Shown: piece after piece, positions 56,986 through 64,000 of the stretch
Numbering within the stretch: position 1 is the first letter of the stretch
Layout of the letters: every line of letters starts with the position of its first letter
Origin: Arthrobacter sp. AFG7.2
GTDB lineage: Bacteria > Actinomycetota > Actinomycetes > Actinomycetales > Micrococcaceae
Reading direction: 5' to 3'
DNA: 64,000 bases
NCBI RefSeq assembly: GCF_002892835.1
Contig: NZ_PJMB01000002.1
Span: 310,001 to 374,000, forward strand
Program-made: the position numbers and the translations under genes
The notes under the pieces: model-generated
The model's input: only the letters and a program-made list of their open reading frames with translations
Database searches by the model: none
What the model was told of the DNA's origin: nothing

Positions 56986-58278
56986 ATGCTCTCCTTCAGT
57001 GTTCCGCTCGGCAAGCTGGTCCGCCGGGTGTCCCGGCTCCGGGGCGGCGGTTCCGCCCTGCCCGGGCTGGTGGTCGAAAAAATCGATCCCGGCTTCATGC
57101 GGCGGACGCTCACCACGCTCCCCCACGGCGTTGCGGTTGTTAGCGGCACCAACGGCAAAACCACCACCACCAAAATGGTCGTGGAGCTGCTGGAAAGCCA
57201 GGGCCTGAAGGTTTTCACCAACCGCACGGGCAGCAACTTCACCCGCGGCGTGGCTGCGGCCCTGCTCGGCGAGGTTGACTGGCGCGGACGGCTTGACGCG
57301 GACGTCGCGGTCCTGGAACTGGACGAGGCCCACGCCGTGCACTTCGTCAACAGTGTCCCGCCCCGCTACTGCCTCCTGCTGAACGTCCTCCGGGACCAGC
57401 TGGACCGGTTCGGTGAGATCGACAAAACAGCCCAGCTGCTCCAGCACATCGCCGCCAAGACAACCGGGACTGTGGTGCTGAACCGGGAGGACCCCAGGGT
57501 CGCCCGGATCGCCGCCACACTCACGGGGCAGGACGTCAAGTACTTCGGCCTGGACGATTCCCTGCTGAGCACCTTTCCCAATGACGATGACATGCGCGCC
57601 GCCCCCGGAAGTCCCGCTCCGGCAGGCCTGCCGGAAAAGCCTGCTGCCGACGTCGTCCTGCGCAAGGTCGGCGCGGATACAGCCGAGTTTGAGTACGACG
57701 GCGGCACGGTCACCACCGGCATGAAGCTGCGGGGTGTCTACAACATCTTCAATGCGGCCGCGGCGCTGACGCTTGCCCGGAGCATCTGCGGCAGCGGGGC
57801 TGCCACAGCCAACCACGACACGCTGCTGGAGGCGCTGTCCCACGTGGCCCCGGCGTTCGGACGCGGGGAAAGCCTCACAGTGGACGGCCAGCCCCTGGAC
57901 CTGGTCCTGGTCAAAAACCCGAGCGGATTCCGGCTTGGCCTGAAGTCGTTTCCCGCGGGCGGCTACGCCACCATGATCGCCATCAACGACAACTACGCCG
58001 ATGGCCGGGACATGTCCTGGCTGTGGGATGTGGAATTCGACTCCCTGCAGGAAGGCGGCGTGGACCAGCTGACTGGTTCCCGTGCGTACGACATGGCCCT
58101 GCGCCTGCAGTACGACGATGTGCGGATCGGCGCCGTTGAGACCGAGATAGCGTCCGCCCTGGCAGCGTTCATCCGGGAAGCCCAGGGCAAACCGAAGCGC
58201 ATCTTCTGCACGTACACCGCCATGCTGGCCATCCGCCGCGAACTGTCCAAAATCACCACCGTGGAGGTTGTCTCGTGA
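56986..58278 (+). CDS. murT: Lipid II isoglutaminyl synthase subunit MurT (Mur ligase)
   Basis: With GatD it amidates the D-Glu of the lipid II stem peptide to D-isoglutamine. The about 430-residue protein has the Mur ligase P-loop GTNGKTTT (Gly54-Thr61), the middle-domain VLELDEAH segment and the C-terminal domain with LVLVKNPSGFRLGLKSF, characteristic of MurT. The central region, where other MurT proteins have a four-Cys zinc ribbon, contains no Cys here. ATG 56986 was chosen over an upstream frame start because conserved sequence begins there and a -10 element precedes it. It overlaps gatD by four bases. Confidence 0.93.
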   Translation: MLSFSVPLGKLVRRVSRLRGGGSALPGLVVEKIDPGFMRRTLTTLPHGVAVVSGTNGKTTTTKMVVELLESQGLKVFTNRTGSNFTRGVAAALLGEVDWRGRLDADVAVLELDEAHAVHFVNSVPPRYCLLLNVLRDQLDRFGEIDKTAQLLQHIAAKTTGTVVLNREDPRVARIAATLTGQDVKYFGLDDSLLSTFPNDDDMRAAPGSPAPAGLPEKPAADVVLRKVGADTAEFEYDGGTVTTGMKLRGVYNIFNAAAALTLARSICGSGAATANHDTLLEALSHVAPAFGRGESLTVDGQPLDLVLVKNPSGFRLGLKSFPAGGYATMIAINDNYADGRDMSWLWDVEFDSLQEGGVDQLTGSRAYDMALRLQYDDVRIGAVETEIASALAAFIREAQGKPKRIFCTYTAMLAIRRELSKITTVEVVS

Positions 58279-59036
58279 GCCAGTCAGGCGCGAATCCCGC
58301 AAGGGAAAGCTCCGCGAGCAAGGGCACCATCCGGGTCGTCCAGCTCTACCCGCGGGACATGAACATTTACGGCGACTGGGGCAACGCCCTGGTCCTTCAA
58401 CAGCGCATCAAGTGGCACGGTTATACCCCGGAACTGCTCGAATACAACGTGGGCGATCCCTTCCCGGAGGACGTCGACATCATCGTGGGCGGCGGCGGCC
58501 AGGACAGCGGCCAGCTAATCATCCAGGACGATCTGCAGGCGCGGGCCGGTGCACTGAAGGACCTGGCCGAAGACGGCGCGCCCATGCTGGTGATCTGCGG
58601 CCTTTACCAGCTTTTCGGGAAATTCTTCAAGACCCGCACTGGAGCCGTCATCCCCGGCATCGGCGTCCTGGACGTTGAAACGCACGGCACTGACGAACGC
58701 CTGATCGGAAACGTTAAGGTCACCACGCCGGAGTTCGGCGAGGTGCTGGGTTACGAAAACCACAGCGGGCAGACGACGCTTGGCAGTTCGGTACGGCCGC
58801 TGGGCACGGTGGCCAAAGGGACCGGAAACAACAGCAGTGACGGCCACGAAGGTGCCCGCTACCGGAACATTGTGGCGAGCTACCTGCATGGGTCACTGCT
58901 GCCGAAGAATCCCGCCATCGCCGATTTCCTGATCCGCACCGCCGCCGAGCGCAGGTTCGGCACCTTCGTTCCGGGCAACCCGGACGACCGCTACGCGCAA
59001 CTGGCCAGGGAGCACGCCGCTCGCCGTCCGCGCTGA
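58275..59036 (+). CDS. gatD: Lipid II isoglutaminyl synthase glutaminase subunit GatD
   Basis: Cobalamin-type glutamine amidotransferase that feeds ammonia to MurT. The 253-residue protein has the nucleophile Cys108 in VICGLYQLFG and a catalytic His in SYLHGSLLPKNP near residue 204. The conserved N-terminal LYPRDMNIYGDWGN and GGGGQDSGQ loops are present. GTG 58275 shares GTGA with the murT stop. The pair is normally essential or important for peptidoglycan cross-linking and lysozyme resistance. Confidence 0.95.
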   Translation: MSQSGANPARESSASKGTIRVVQLYPRDMNIYGDWGNALVLQQRIKWHGYTPELLEYNVGDPFPEDVDIIVGGGGQDSGQLIIQDDLQARAGALKDLAEDGAPMLVICGLYQLFGKFFKTRTGAVIPGIGVLDVETHGTDERLIGNVKVTTPEFGEVLGYENHSGQTTLGSSVRPLGTVAKGTGNNSSDGHEGARYRNIVASYLHGSLLPKNPAIADFLIRTAAERRFGTFVPGNPDDRYAQLAREHAARRPR

Positions 59037-59134
59037 CCGCTGCGTGGCGGACTTCTGGCAGGGGAAATTCCGGAGAGCGGCCGGTGGCGTGGCTCACATT
59101 GAGAAGCGTGGCCTGCTGTGAAAGGTTGTACTTC

Positions 59135-61147
59135 ATGACCAACCCCCTTCTGGTGCCCAGTCCCCTGCCCTACGGACTTCCACCCTTCGCCGACATCACC
59201 ACCGCCCACTACGAGGAAGCCATCGAGGCGGGCCTGGCCCAACATCTGGCTGAAATCCAGGCAATCGTGGACAACGAAGATCCGGCCACTTTCGAGAACA
59301 CCGCACTGGCGATGGAGCGCTCAGGCCGGCTGCTGGAACGGGCCGCAGGCTCCTTCTTTACGCTGGTTTCCGCCGATGCGTCTGCCGGTATCCGGGACCT
59401 TGAAACAAAGCTTTCCCCTCTGCTTTCCGCCCATCAGGACGAGGTTTTCCTTAACCGGGCGCTTTTCGACCGCTTCGCCGCAATCGATACCGCCGCCTGC
59501 GATGCCGAATCCGTGCGGCTCGTGGAGGAATACCTCAAGGAATTCCGGCAGTCCGGCATCCAGCTCGACGGACCTGGACAGGAAAGGCTCAGGGCCATCA
59601 ACGCGGAGCTCTCGCGGCTGGGCACCGAGTTTGGCCAGCGGGTCAAGGAAGGCATGAAATCTGCGGCGCTCCTGCTGGACGATGCTGCAGACCTGGCTGG
59701 CCTGCAGGCAGATGACATCGCCGGCGCGGCCGAAGCTGCGCGGGCGGCCGGACATGACGGCAAGTTCCTGCTGACACTCATTCAGCCGAGCAACCAGCCG
59801 GCCCTGTCCGCCCTCACAAACCGCGAGGTCCGGCGCCGGCTCTTTGAAGCCTCCGTAGCCAGGGGCAGCAGCGGCGGCAGCCTCGACGTGTTGGGCCTGG
59901 CCACGTCCACGGCCCGGCTTCGCGCAGAAAAAGCACGACTCCTGGGTTTCGCCAACTACGCCGAACTGGTGGTGGACCGCCAGACCGCACCGGATTTCGA
60001 GTCGGTCCAGTCAATGTTGAACCGCATGGCCCCGGCAGCCGTGCGAAATGCCGACGCCGAAGCAGCAGCACTCGCCGACGCCGCCGGCCATCCACTGGAA
60101 GCCTGGGACTGGGCCTTCTACTCGGCAAAGGTCAGGCGTGAACGGTACGAGGTGGACGAGCAGTCACTCCGCCCCTACTTTGAACTGGACCAGGTCCTGA
60201 CCCACGGCGTCTTCTTTGCTGCCACCTCCCTCTTCGGCATTACGTTCCACGAACGGAAGGACCTCACCGGGTACCACCCCGACGTCCGGGTCTGGGAAAT
60301 CCGTGACGAAGACGGCATGGGGCTGGGGCTGTTCCTCGGTGACTACTACACGCGGGAGTCGAAACGGGGCGGCGCCTGGATGAACTCCCTGGTTGAGCAG
60401 TCCGCGCTGCTTGGAACCAAGCCCGTCGTCATCAACAACCTGAACATCACCAAGCCGCCCGCCGGCGAACCCACGCTCCTCACCCTGGACGAGCTGCGGA
60501 CTACTTTCCATGAGTTCGGCCACGCCCTGCACGGGCTCTTTTCGAACGTCACCTATCCACGATTTTCCGGGACGTCGGTACCGCGGGACTTTGTGGAGTA
60601 CCCCTCGCAGGTCAACGAGATGTGGATCCTGTGGCCTGAGGTCCTGCACAATTACGCACGCCACCACGCCACCGGAGAACCGCTGCCGCCGGAGGTTGTC
60701 GCAAAACTGGACGAGTCCCGGCTCTGGGGTGAGGGCTTTGCCACCACGGAGTATCTGGGCGCGGCCCTGCTGGACCTGGCCTGGCATGTCCTTGAAGCCG
60801 GCGAGGTGCCCGAAGATGTTGTTGCCTTTGAGGACAAGGCCCTGGCTGCCGCCGGCATCGCCCACGCGCTGATTCCGCCGCGTTACCGCACCGGCTATTT
60901 CCAGCACGTCTTTGCCGGCGCCGGCTACGCTGCCGGCTACTACTCCTACATCTGGAGCGAGGTCCTGGATGCGGAGACGGTGGACTGGTTCACGGAGAAC
61001 GGCGGACTCACCAGGGCCAACGGTGAACGTTTCCGCCAGGAGCTCCTGTCCCGGGGCAACAGCCGCGACCCCCTCGAGTCCTTCCGCATCCTTCGAGGCC
61101 GGGAAGCAAAGCTCGAGCCCCTCTTAAAGCGCCGCGGCCTGGAGTAA
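59135..61147 (+). CDS. M3-family metallopeptidase (oligopeptidase / peptidyl-dipeptidase type)
   Basis: A 670-residue zinc peptidase of the thimet oligopeptidase/Dcp group, degrading short peptides in the cytosol. The zinc motif is TTFHEFGHALHGLF (HExxH form HEFGH) near residue 455, followed by the third ligand Glu in VEYPSQVNEMW. The N-terminal helical half starts with LPPFADITTAHYEEAIEAG, as in Dcp and oligopeptidase A. The ATG at 59135 has AAAGG about nine bases upstream. It follows gatD by 98 bases and ends before a convergent hairpin region. Confidence 0.95.
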   Translation: MTNPLLVPSPLPYGLPPFADITTAHYEEAIEAGLAQHLAEIQAIVDNEDPATFENTALAMERSGRLLERAAGSFFTLVSADASAGIRDLETKLSPLLSAHQDEVFLNRALFDRFAAIDTAACDAESVRLVEEYLKEFRQSGIQLDGPGQERLRAINAELSRLGTEFGQRVKEGMKSAALLLDDAADLAGLQADDIAGAAEAARAAGHDGKFLLTLIQPSNQPALSALTNREVRRRLFEASVARGSSGGSLDVLGLATSTARLRAEKARLLGFANYAELVVDRQTAPDFESVQSMLNRMAPAAVRNADAEAAALADAAGHPLEAWDWAFYSAKVRRERYEVDEQSLRPYFELDQVLTHGVFFAATSLFGITFHERKDLTGYHPDVRVWEIRDEDGMGLGLFLGDYYTRESKRGGAWMNSLVEQSALLGTKPVVINNLNITKPPAGEPTLLTLDELRTTFHEFGHALHGLFSNVTYPRFSGTSVPRDFVEYPSQVNEMWILWPEVLHNYARHHATGEPLPPEVVAKLDESRLWGEGFATTEYLGAALLDLAWHVLEAGEVPEDVVAFEDKALAAAGIAHALIPPRYRTGYFQHVFAGAGYAAGYYSYIWSEVLDAETVDWFTENGGLTRANGERFRQELLSRGNSRDPLESFRILRGREAKLEPLLKRRGLE

Positions 61148-61191
61148 CCAGGCCCCCTGCCCACCTCACCCCACCCCACCCCACTTAAAGA

Positions 61192-61242
61192 AGTACGACG
61201 CCGGTCCCCCACCAAAGAAAGGTGAGGACCCGGCGTCGTACT
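61192..61242. terminator. Long hairpin between the M3 peptidase and pdxS genes
   Basis: AGTACGACGCCGGTCC pairs with GGACC-C-GGCGTCGTACT, giving about 16 bp with one bulged C; inner CACC/GGTG pairs may extend it. The minus-strand side is followed by a T-rich CTTCTTTAAG, so it can terminate transcription from pdxS, and it may also stop the plus-strand peptidase message, 45 bases after its stop. Confidence 0.7.
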
Positions 61243-61302
61243 ACTGGGAGGCAGCGCACCCTGGCGATGGGCGGTGTTATCCGGCAGCGCGCGTAAAAGG
61301 GC

Positions 61303-61346
61303 CCCCGCGCCGGAACCAGCTACTCAGCTGCCAACTACGCGCGGGG
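61303..61346 (-). terminator. Second structured element downstream of pdxS
   Basis: CCCCGCGC (61303-61310) pairs with GCGCGGGG (61339-61346), enclosing a smaller AGCT/AGCT hairpin. On the minus strand the stem is followed by GGGCCC and TTTT. It is 58 bases beyond the pdxS stop and is a good candidate for the pdxS terminator. A short structured RNA is the alternative. Confidence 0.55.
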
Positions 61347-61403
61347 AATAGCGCGCCGAGGATGACGCCGTCCGGCGCCCCCAAGGCGACCAAAGCCAGA
61401 GGA

Positions 61404-62330
61404 CTACCAGCCGCGCTCGGCCAGGCGGTGGGGCTGGGGGATCTCGTCGACGTTGATGCCTACCATGGCTTCGCCCAGGCCGCGGGAGGCCTTGGCGATG
61501 ACATCGGGGTCGTCGAAGAAGGTGGTGGCCTTCACGACGGCGGCGGCACGCTGGGCAGGGTTGCCGGACTTGAAGATGCCGGAACCGACGAACACGCCGT
61601 CGGCGCCGAGCTGCATCATCATGGCGGCGTCGGCCGGGGTGGCGATGCCGCCGGCGGTGAACAGCACCACGGGAAGCTTGCCGGTAGCGGCGACTTCCTT
61701 GACCAGTTCGTACGGTGCCTGAAGTTCCTTGGCCGCGACGTAGAGCTCGTCCTCGGGCAGGGCAGCCAGCTTGGCGATCTCGGAGCGGATCTGGCGCATG
61801 TGGCCGGTGGCGTTGGAAACGTCGCCGGTGCCGGCCTCGCCCTTGGAGCGGATCATGGCCGCGCCCTCGTTGATGCGGCGCAGCGCCTCACCGAGGTTGG
61901 TGGCACCGCAAACGAAGGGGACCTTGAAGTTCCACTTGTCGATGTGGTTGATGTAGTCCGCCGGGGTCAGGACCTCGGACTCGTCAATGTAGTCCACGCC
62001 CAAGGACTGCAGGACCTGGGCTTCAACGAAGTGGCCGATCCGGGCCTTGGCCATGACGGGGACGGACACGGCGTCGATGATCTTGTCGATCATGTCCGGA
62101 TCCGACATGCGGGACACGCCGCCCTGGGCGCGGATATCGGCCGGAACGCGTTCCAGCGCCATCACAGCAACGGCACCGGCGTCTTCGGCGATGCGGGCCT
62201 GTTCGACGTTGACGACGTCCATGATGACGCCGCCCTTGAGCATCTCAGCCATGCCCCGCTTTACGCGGTTGCTGCCCGTGACGCTGTTCGCGGACGTACC
62301 GGCCTCGCTGCTTACATCAGGTGTAGACAC
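61404..62330 (-). CDS. pdxS: Pyridoxal 5'-phosphate synthase lyase subunit PdxS
   Basis: Makes PLP from ribose 5-phosphate, glyceraldehyde 3-phosphate and ammonia from PdxT. The 308-residue TIM-barrel protein has [16 protein letters not shown] at the N-terminus with the Lys for the substrate imine, and [13 protein letters not shown] with the second catalytic Lys. Start GTG 62330 is chosen: TAGGGG precedes it and it yields the short MSTPDVSS-type N-terminus; the longer frame to 62405 has no conserved sequence. A -10-like TAGTAT on the minus strand lies at 62439-62444. Confidence 0.97.
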   Translation of the reverse strand: MSTPDVSSEAGTSANSVTGSNRVKRGMAEMLKGGVIMDVVNVEQARIAEDAGAVAVMALERVPADIRAQGGVSRMSDPDMIDKIIDAVSVPVMAKARIGHFVEAQVLQSLGVDYIDESEVLTPADYINHIDKWNFKVPFVCGATNLGEALRRINEGAAMIRSKGEAGTGDVSNATGHMRQIRSEIAKLAALPEDELYVAAKELQAPYELVKEVAATGKLPVVLFTAGGIATPADAAMMMQLGADGVFVGSGIFKSGNPAQRAAAVVKATTFFDDPDVIAKASRGLGEAMVGINVDEIPQPHRLAERGW

Positions 62331-62475
62331 AAAAACCCCTATGGGTAGATAGATGACCTTCGCCGGGCGTGCAGGGCGGCAGGAAGATGCCATCAATGCA
62401 CGCACCGGGTTGCCGGATCCATTGACCGGGCAGTCCTAATACTAGTCTCACCGCGGGCGGGCGGCTTAATTCGCG

Positions 62476-63099
62476 TTAATCCGCCGGTGAGGGTTCGGCA
62501 AGGGCCTGCCGCCGCACCGAAACGACGCGCTGGATCACCGTGATGAAGCTGGCCGCTGCCAGCAGAACAAGCGTCACCAGCAGGACAGCTTCGGGAAGCC
62601 CGATGCCCGTGAAGCCGGTGACAACCAGCACGGAGACCAGGCGTTCCGCGCGCTCTGCGATGCCGACATTGGCAGTGAATCCCAGCGACTCTGCCTTAGC
62701 CCTGGCGTAGGAGACCACCATGCCCAGGACAAGGCAGGCCATCGCTGCAACAGCGATGGGAGTGTTTGCGCCGCCGGTGAAGAACCAGATGGCCAGGCCG
62801 GCGAAAAGCGCGCCGTCCGCAATCCGGTCAAGGGTGGAGTCCAGAAAGTTGCCCCACCGGCTTTTGACGTCCTGCATCCTGGCCATGATGCCGTCCAGGA
62901 CATCGGAGAAGATGAACGCGGTAATGAACAACGTTCCCCACCAGAGCTGCCCCAGCGGGTAGAACACCACCGCACCCACCACCACTCCGGCCGTCCCAAT
63001 GATGGTCACAGCATCCGCTGATACCCCGATCTTGAGGAGCCAGCGGGCAAGCGGAGTGAACAGCGCTGTGAAGAAACTGCGCGCGTGCCTATTTAGCAT
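62476..63099 (-). CDS. CDP-alcohol phosphatidyltransferase, probable phosphatidylinositol phosphate synthase
   Basis: Transfers a phosphatidyl group from CDP-diacylglycerol to an alcohol, in the membrane. The 207-residue protein has about five or six membrane helices and the complete CDP-alcohol motif, seen in DVLDGIMARMQDVKSRWG followed by NFLDSTLDRIADG. Position after HIT and thrS matches the mycobacterial pgsA1 locus, whose product uses inositol 3-phosphate. I set the start at ATG 63099, overlapping the HIT stop by 11 bases. The usual acyltransferase and mannosyltransferase genes are not next to it. The substrate is inferred from synteny; glycerol phosphate is the alternative. Confidence 0.9.
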   Translation of the reverse strand: MLNRHARSFFTALFTPLARWLLKIGVSADAVTIIGTAGVVVGAVVFYPLGQLWWGTLFITAFIFSDVLDGIMARMQDVKSRWGNFLDSTLDRIADGALFAGLAIWFFTGGANTPIAVAAMACLVLGMVVSYARAKAESLGFTANVGIAERAERLVSVLVVTGFTGIGLPEAVLLVTLVLLAAASFITVIQRVVSVRRQALAEPSPAD

Positions 63100-63676
63100 C
63101 AGTCTCCCCGGGCCAGGCATCGGCCACCTGCTGGCGGACCTCATCGAGGGTCTGGGTGATGGCCTTGGTCTGGGCAATGATGGGGAAGAAGTTCCCGTCC
63201 CCGCCCCACCGCGGAACAATGTGCTGGTGCAGGTGGGCGGCAATGCCGGCACCGCCAACAACGCCTTGGTTCATCCCCAGGTTAAACCCGCCCGGGTTGG
63301 CCACCTTGCGAAGGACCCGCATGGCCGTCTGCGTGAGGTCCGCAAACTCGGCCGTCTCTTCAAGGGTCAGGTCCGTGTAATCGGGAATGTGCCGGTAGGG
63401 GCAGACCAGGAGATGGCCCGGGTTGTAGGGAAAGAGGTTCAACACCACATAGCAGGTTCTTCCGCGGTGGACGATCAGCGCTTCCTCGTCCGTACGTCCC
63501 GGGCCAACGCAGAAGGGGCAGTCGTTCTCATTCTTGAACTGGTGCTGTCCGCCCTTGATGTAGGCCATGCGGTGCGGAGTCCACAGGCGCTGGAAGGCGT
63601 CCGGGACACCGGCGAGGTCAAAGTCGTCGGTAACGCCGGCATCGCCTGGATACCCTGCGCCTGTGTTCTCCTGCAC
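63089..63676 (-). CDS. HIT-family nucleotide-binding protein (AP4A phosphorylase-like)
   Basis: A 195-residue histidine-triad protein. The catalytic triad is AAHLHQHIVPRW near residue 148, and the zinc-type Cys pair CPFC is near residue 52. The mycobacterial homologue in the same place has AP4A phosphorylase activity. It starts at GTG 63676, 18 bases after thrS, and overlaps the phosphotransferase gene by 11 bases. The association of thrS, HIT and pgsA is conserved in actinobacteria; AP4A is a by-product of aminoacyl-tRNA synthetases, which gives the pairing a metabolic logic. Confidence 0.93.
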   Translation of the reverse strand: MQENTGAGYPGDAGVTDDFDLAGVPDAFQRLWTPHRMAYIKGGQHQFKNENDCPFCVGPGRTDEEALIVHRGRTCYVVLNLFPYNPGHLLVCPYRHIPDYTDLTLEETAEFADLTQTAMRVLRKVANPGGFNLGMNQGVVGGAGIAAHLHQHIVPRWGGDGNFFPIIAQTKAITQTLDEVRQQVADAWPGETDAK

Positions 63677-63694
63677 GGTGCTGTTCCGTTTCCG

Positions 63695-64000
63695 CTAGCT
63701 GGTCCGGTTACGGACGGCTTCCGTGATCCGCTTGACTGCCTCTGCCACGGGCACGCCGTTGTCCTGGCTGCCGTCACGGAATCGGAAGGAGACGGCGCCC
63801 GCCTCGGCGTCGTCGCCGCCGGCGATCAGCACAAACGGGATCTTGTCCTTGCTGGCCGTGCGGATCTTCTTCGGGAAACGGTCTGACGAGGTGTCCACTT
63901 CGGCGCGGATGCCTGCGGCCTTCAGCTGGTCAACGACGTCGAACATGTACTCATTGAAGGTCTCTGCCACCGGGATGCCCACCACCTGAACGGGGGCGAG
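63695..64000 (-). CDS. thrS: Threonyl-tRNA synthetase ThrS, C-terminal fragment (cut by window edge)
   Basis: Only the last 101 codons are in the window. They form the anticodon-binding domain of class II synthetases ([19 protein letters not shown], then [19 protein letters not shown] and [17 protein letters not shown]). The sequence and place beside HIT and the pgsA-like gene identify ThrS rather than HisRS or ProRS. The reading frame is open to the window edge. Confidence 0.93.
   Translation of the reverse strand, partial: LAPVQVVGIPVAETFNEYMFDVVDQLKAAGIRAEVDTSSDRFPKKIRTASKDKIPFVLIAGGDDAEAGAVSFRFRDGSQDNGVPVAEAVKRITEAVRNRTS

Noticed and set aside
62444..62500. TTAA-N6-TTAA repeat near the pgsA-like stop as a PdxR operator
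   Set aside because: The arms are only four bases and self-complementary, and it overlaps the end of a coding sequence, so it is not better than chance.

Overview
The window is a continuous piece of a high-GC actinobacterial chromosome. The gene set, protein sequences and codon use fit the Micrococcaceae, most likely Arthrobacter, Pseudarthrobacter or Paenarthrobacter. Actinobacterial marks include the mIHF-type integration host factor, a PriA without a working ATPase site, RpoZ beside Gmk and CoaBC, a PrsW-family protease, acVLRF1, MurT/GatD, a PIP-synthase-type CDP-alcohol phosphotransferase and a YajC-SecD-SecF unit. I see no rRNA, tRNA, insertion sequence, prophage, integrase, CRISPR array or replication origin. 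No gene-free stretch exceeds 300 bases.

Layout. 1-3.2 kb: glycerol utilisation, minus strand, glpD-glpF-glpK (glpK cut by the window edge). 3.3-7.2 kb, plus strand: a SorC-type regulator divergent from glpD, an aldo/keto reductase, and an alpha/beta hydrolase translationally coupled to a GT4 glycosyltransferase. 7.2-13.3 kb, minus: mihF-gmk-rpoZ-coaBC-metK-priA. 13.4-22.4 kb, minus: the complete pyrimidine operon pyrR-pyrB-pyrC-(membrane PH-like protein)-carA-carB-pyrF, tightly overlapped, with a PyrR-binding RNA hairpin at the ribosome-binding site of pyrR. 22.5-23.8 kb: a divergent PrsW-family gene. 23.9-35.9 kb, minus: nusB, efp, a TPR protein, aroB-aroK-aroC-aroE interlocked with mltG and ruvX, then alaS, two small membrane proteins and rpsD. 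36-43.6 kb: rarA, a plus-strand acVLRF1 gene, a GNAT acetyltransferase, aspS, a plus-strand APC permease and hisS. 43.8-49.4 kb: a membrane cyclophilin, a DUF349 protein and an AbiEi-like protein running into the 3' end of the bifunctional rel gene. 49.5-56.9 kb, minus: yajC-secD-secF, ruvC-ruvA-ruvB, yebC and pdxT. 57-61.1 kb, plus: murT-gatD and an M3 peptidase. 61.4-64 kb, minus: pdxS, a PIP-synthase-like gene, an HIT protein and the 3' end of thrS.

Functionally the window combines nucleotide synthesis (UMP, GMP kinase), the core shikimate pathway, SAM, CoA and PLP synthesis, four aminoacyl-tRNA synthetases, translation factors, stringent response, protein export, Holliday-junction processing and peptidoglycan maturation. 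Much of the order from thrS to priA matches, from memory, blocks of the Mycobacterium tuberculosis chromosome, so this is mainly ordinary core genome.

I found no obviously new multi-gene system. The most useful leads are regulatory or lineage-specific: the PyrR hairpin, a LexA-like box before ruvA, dyads between hisS and the cyclophilin gene and upstream of the glp operon, a MurT that appears to lack the zinc ribbon, a His-rich tail on MltG, an uncharacterised membrane protein inside the pyr operon, and a long 3' overlap between rel and an AbiEi-like gene. Start codons were re-chosen where a better ribosome-binding site or family N-terminus was visible. Homology assignments rest on reading the protein sequences; no database search was possible.
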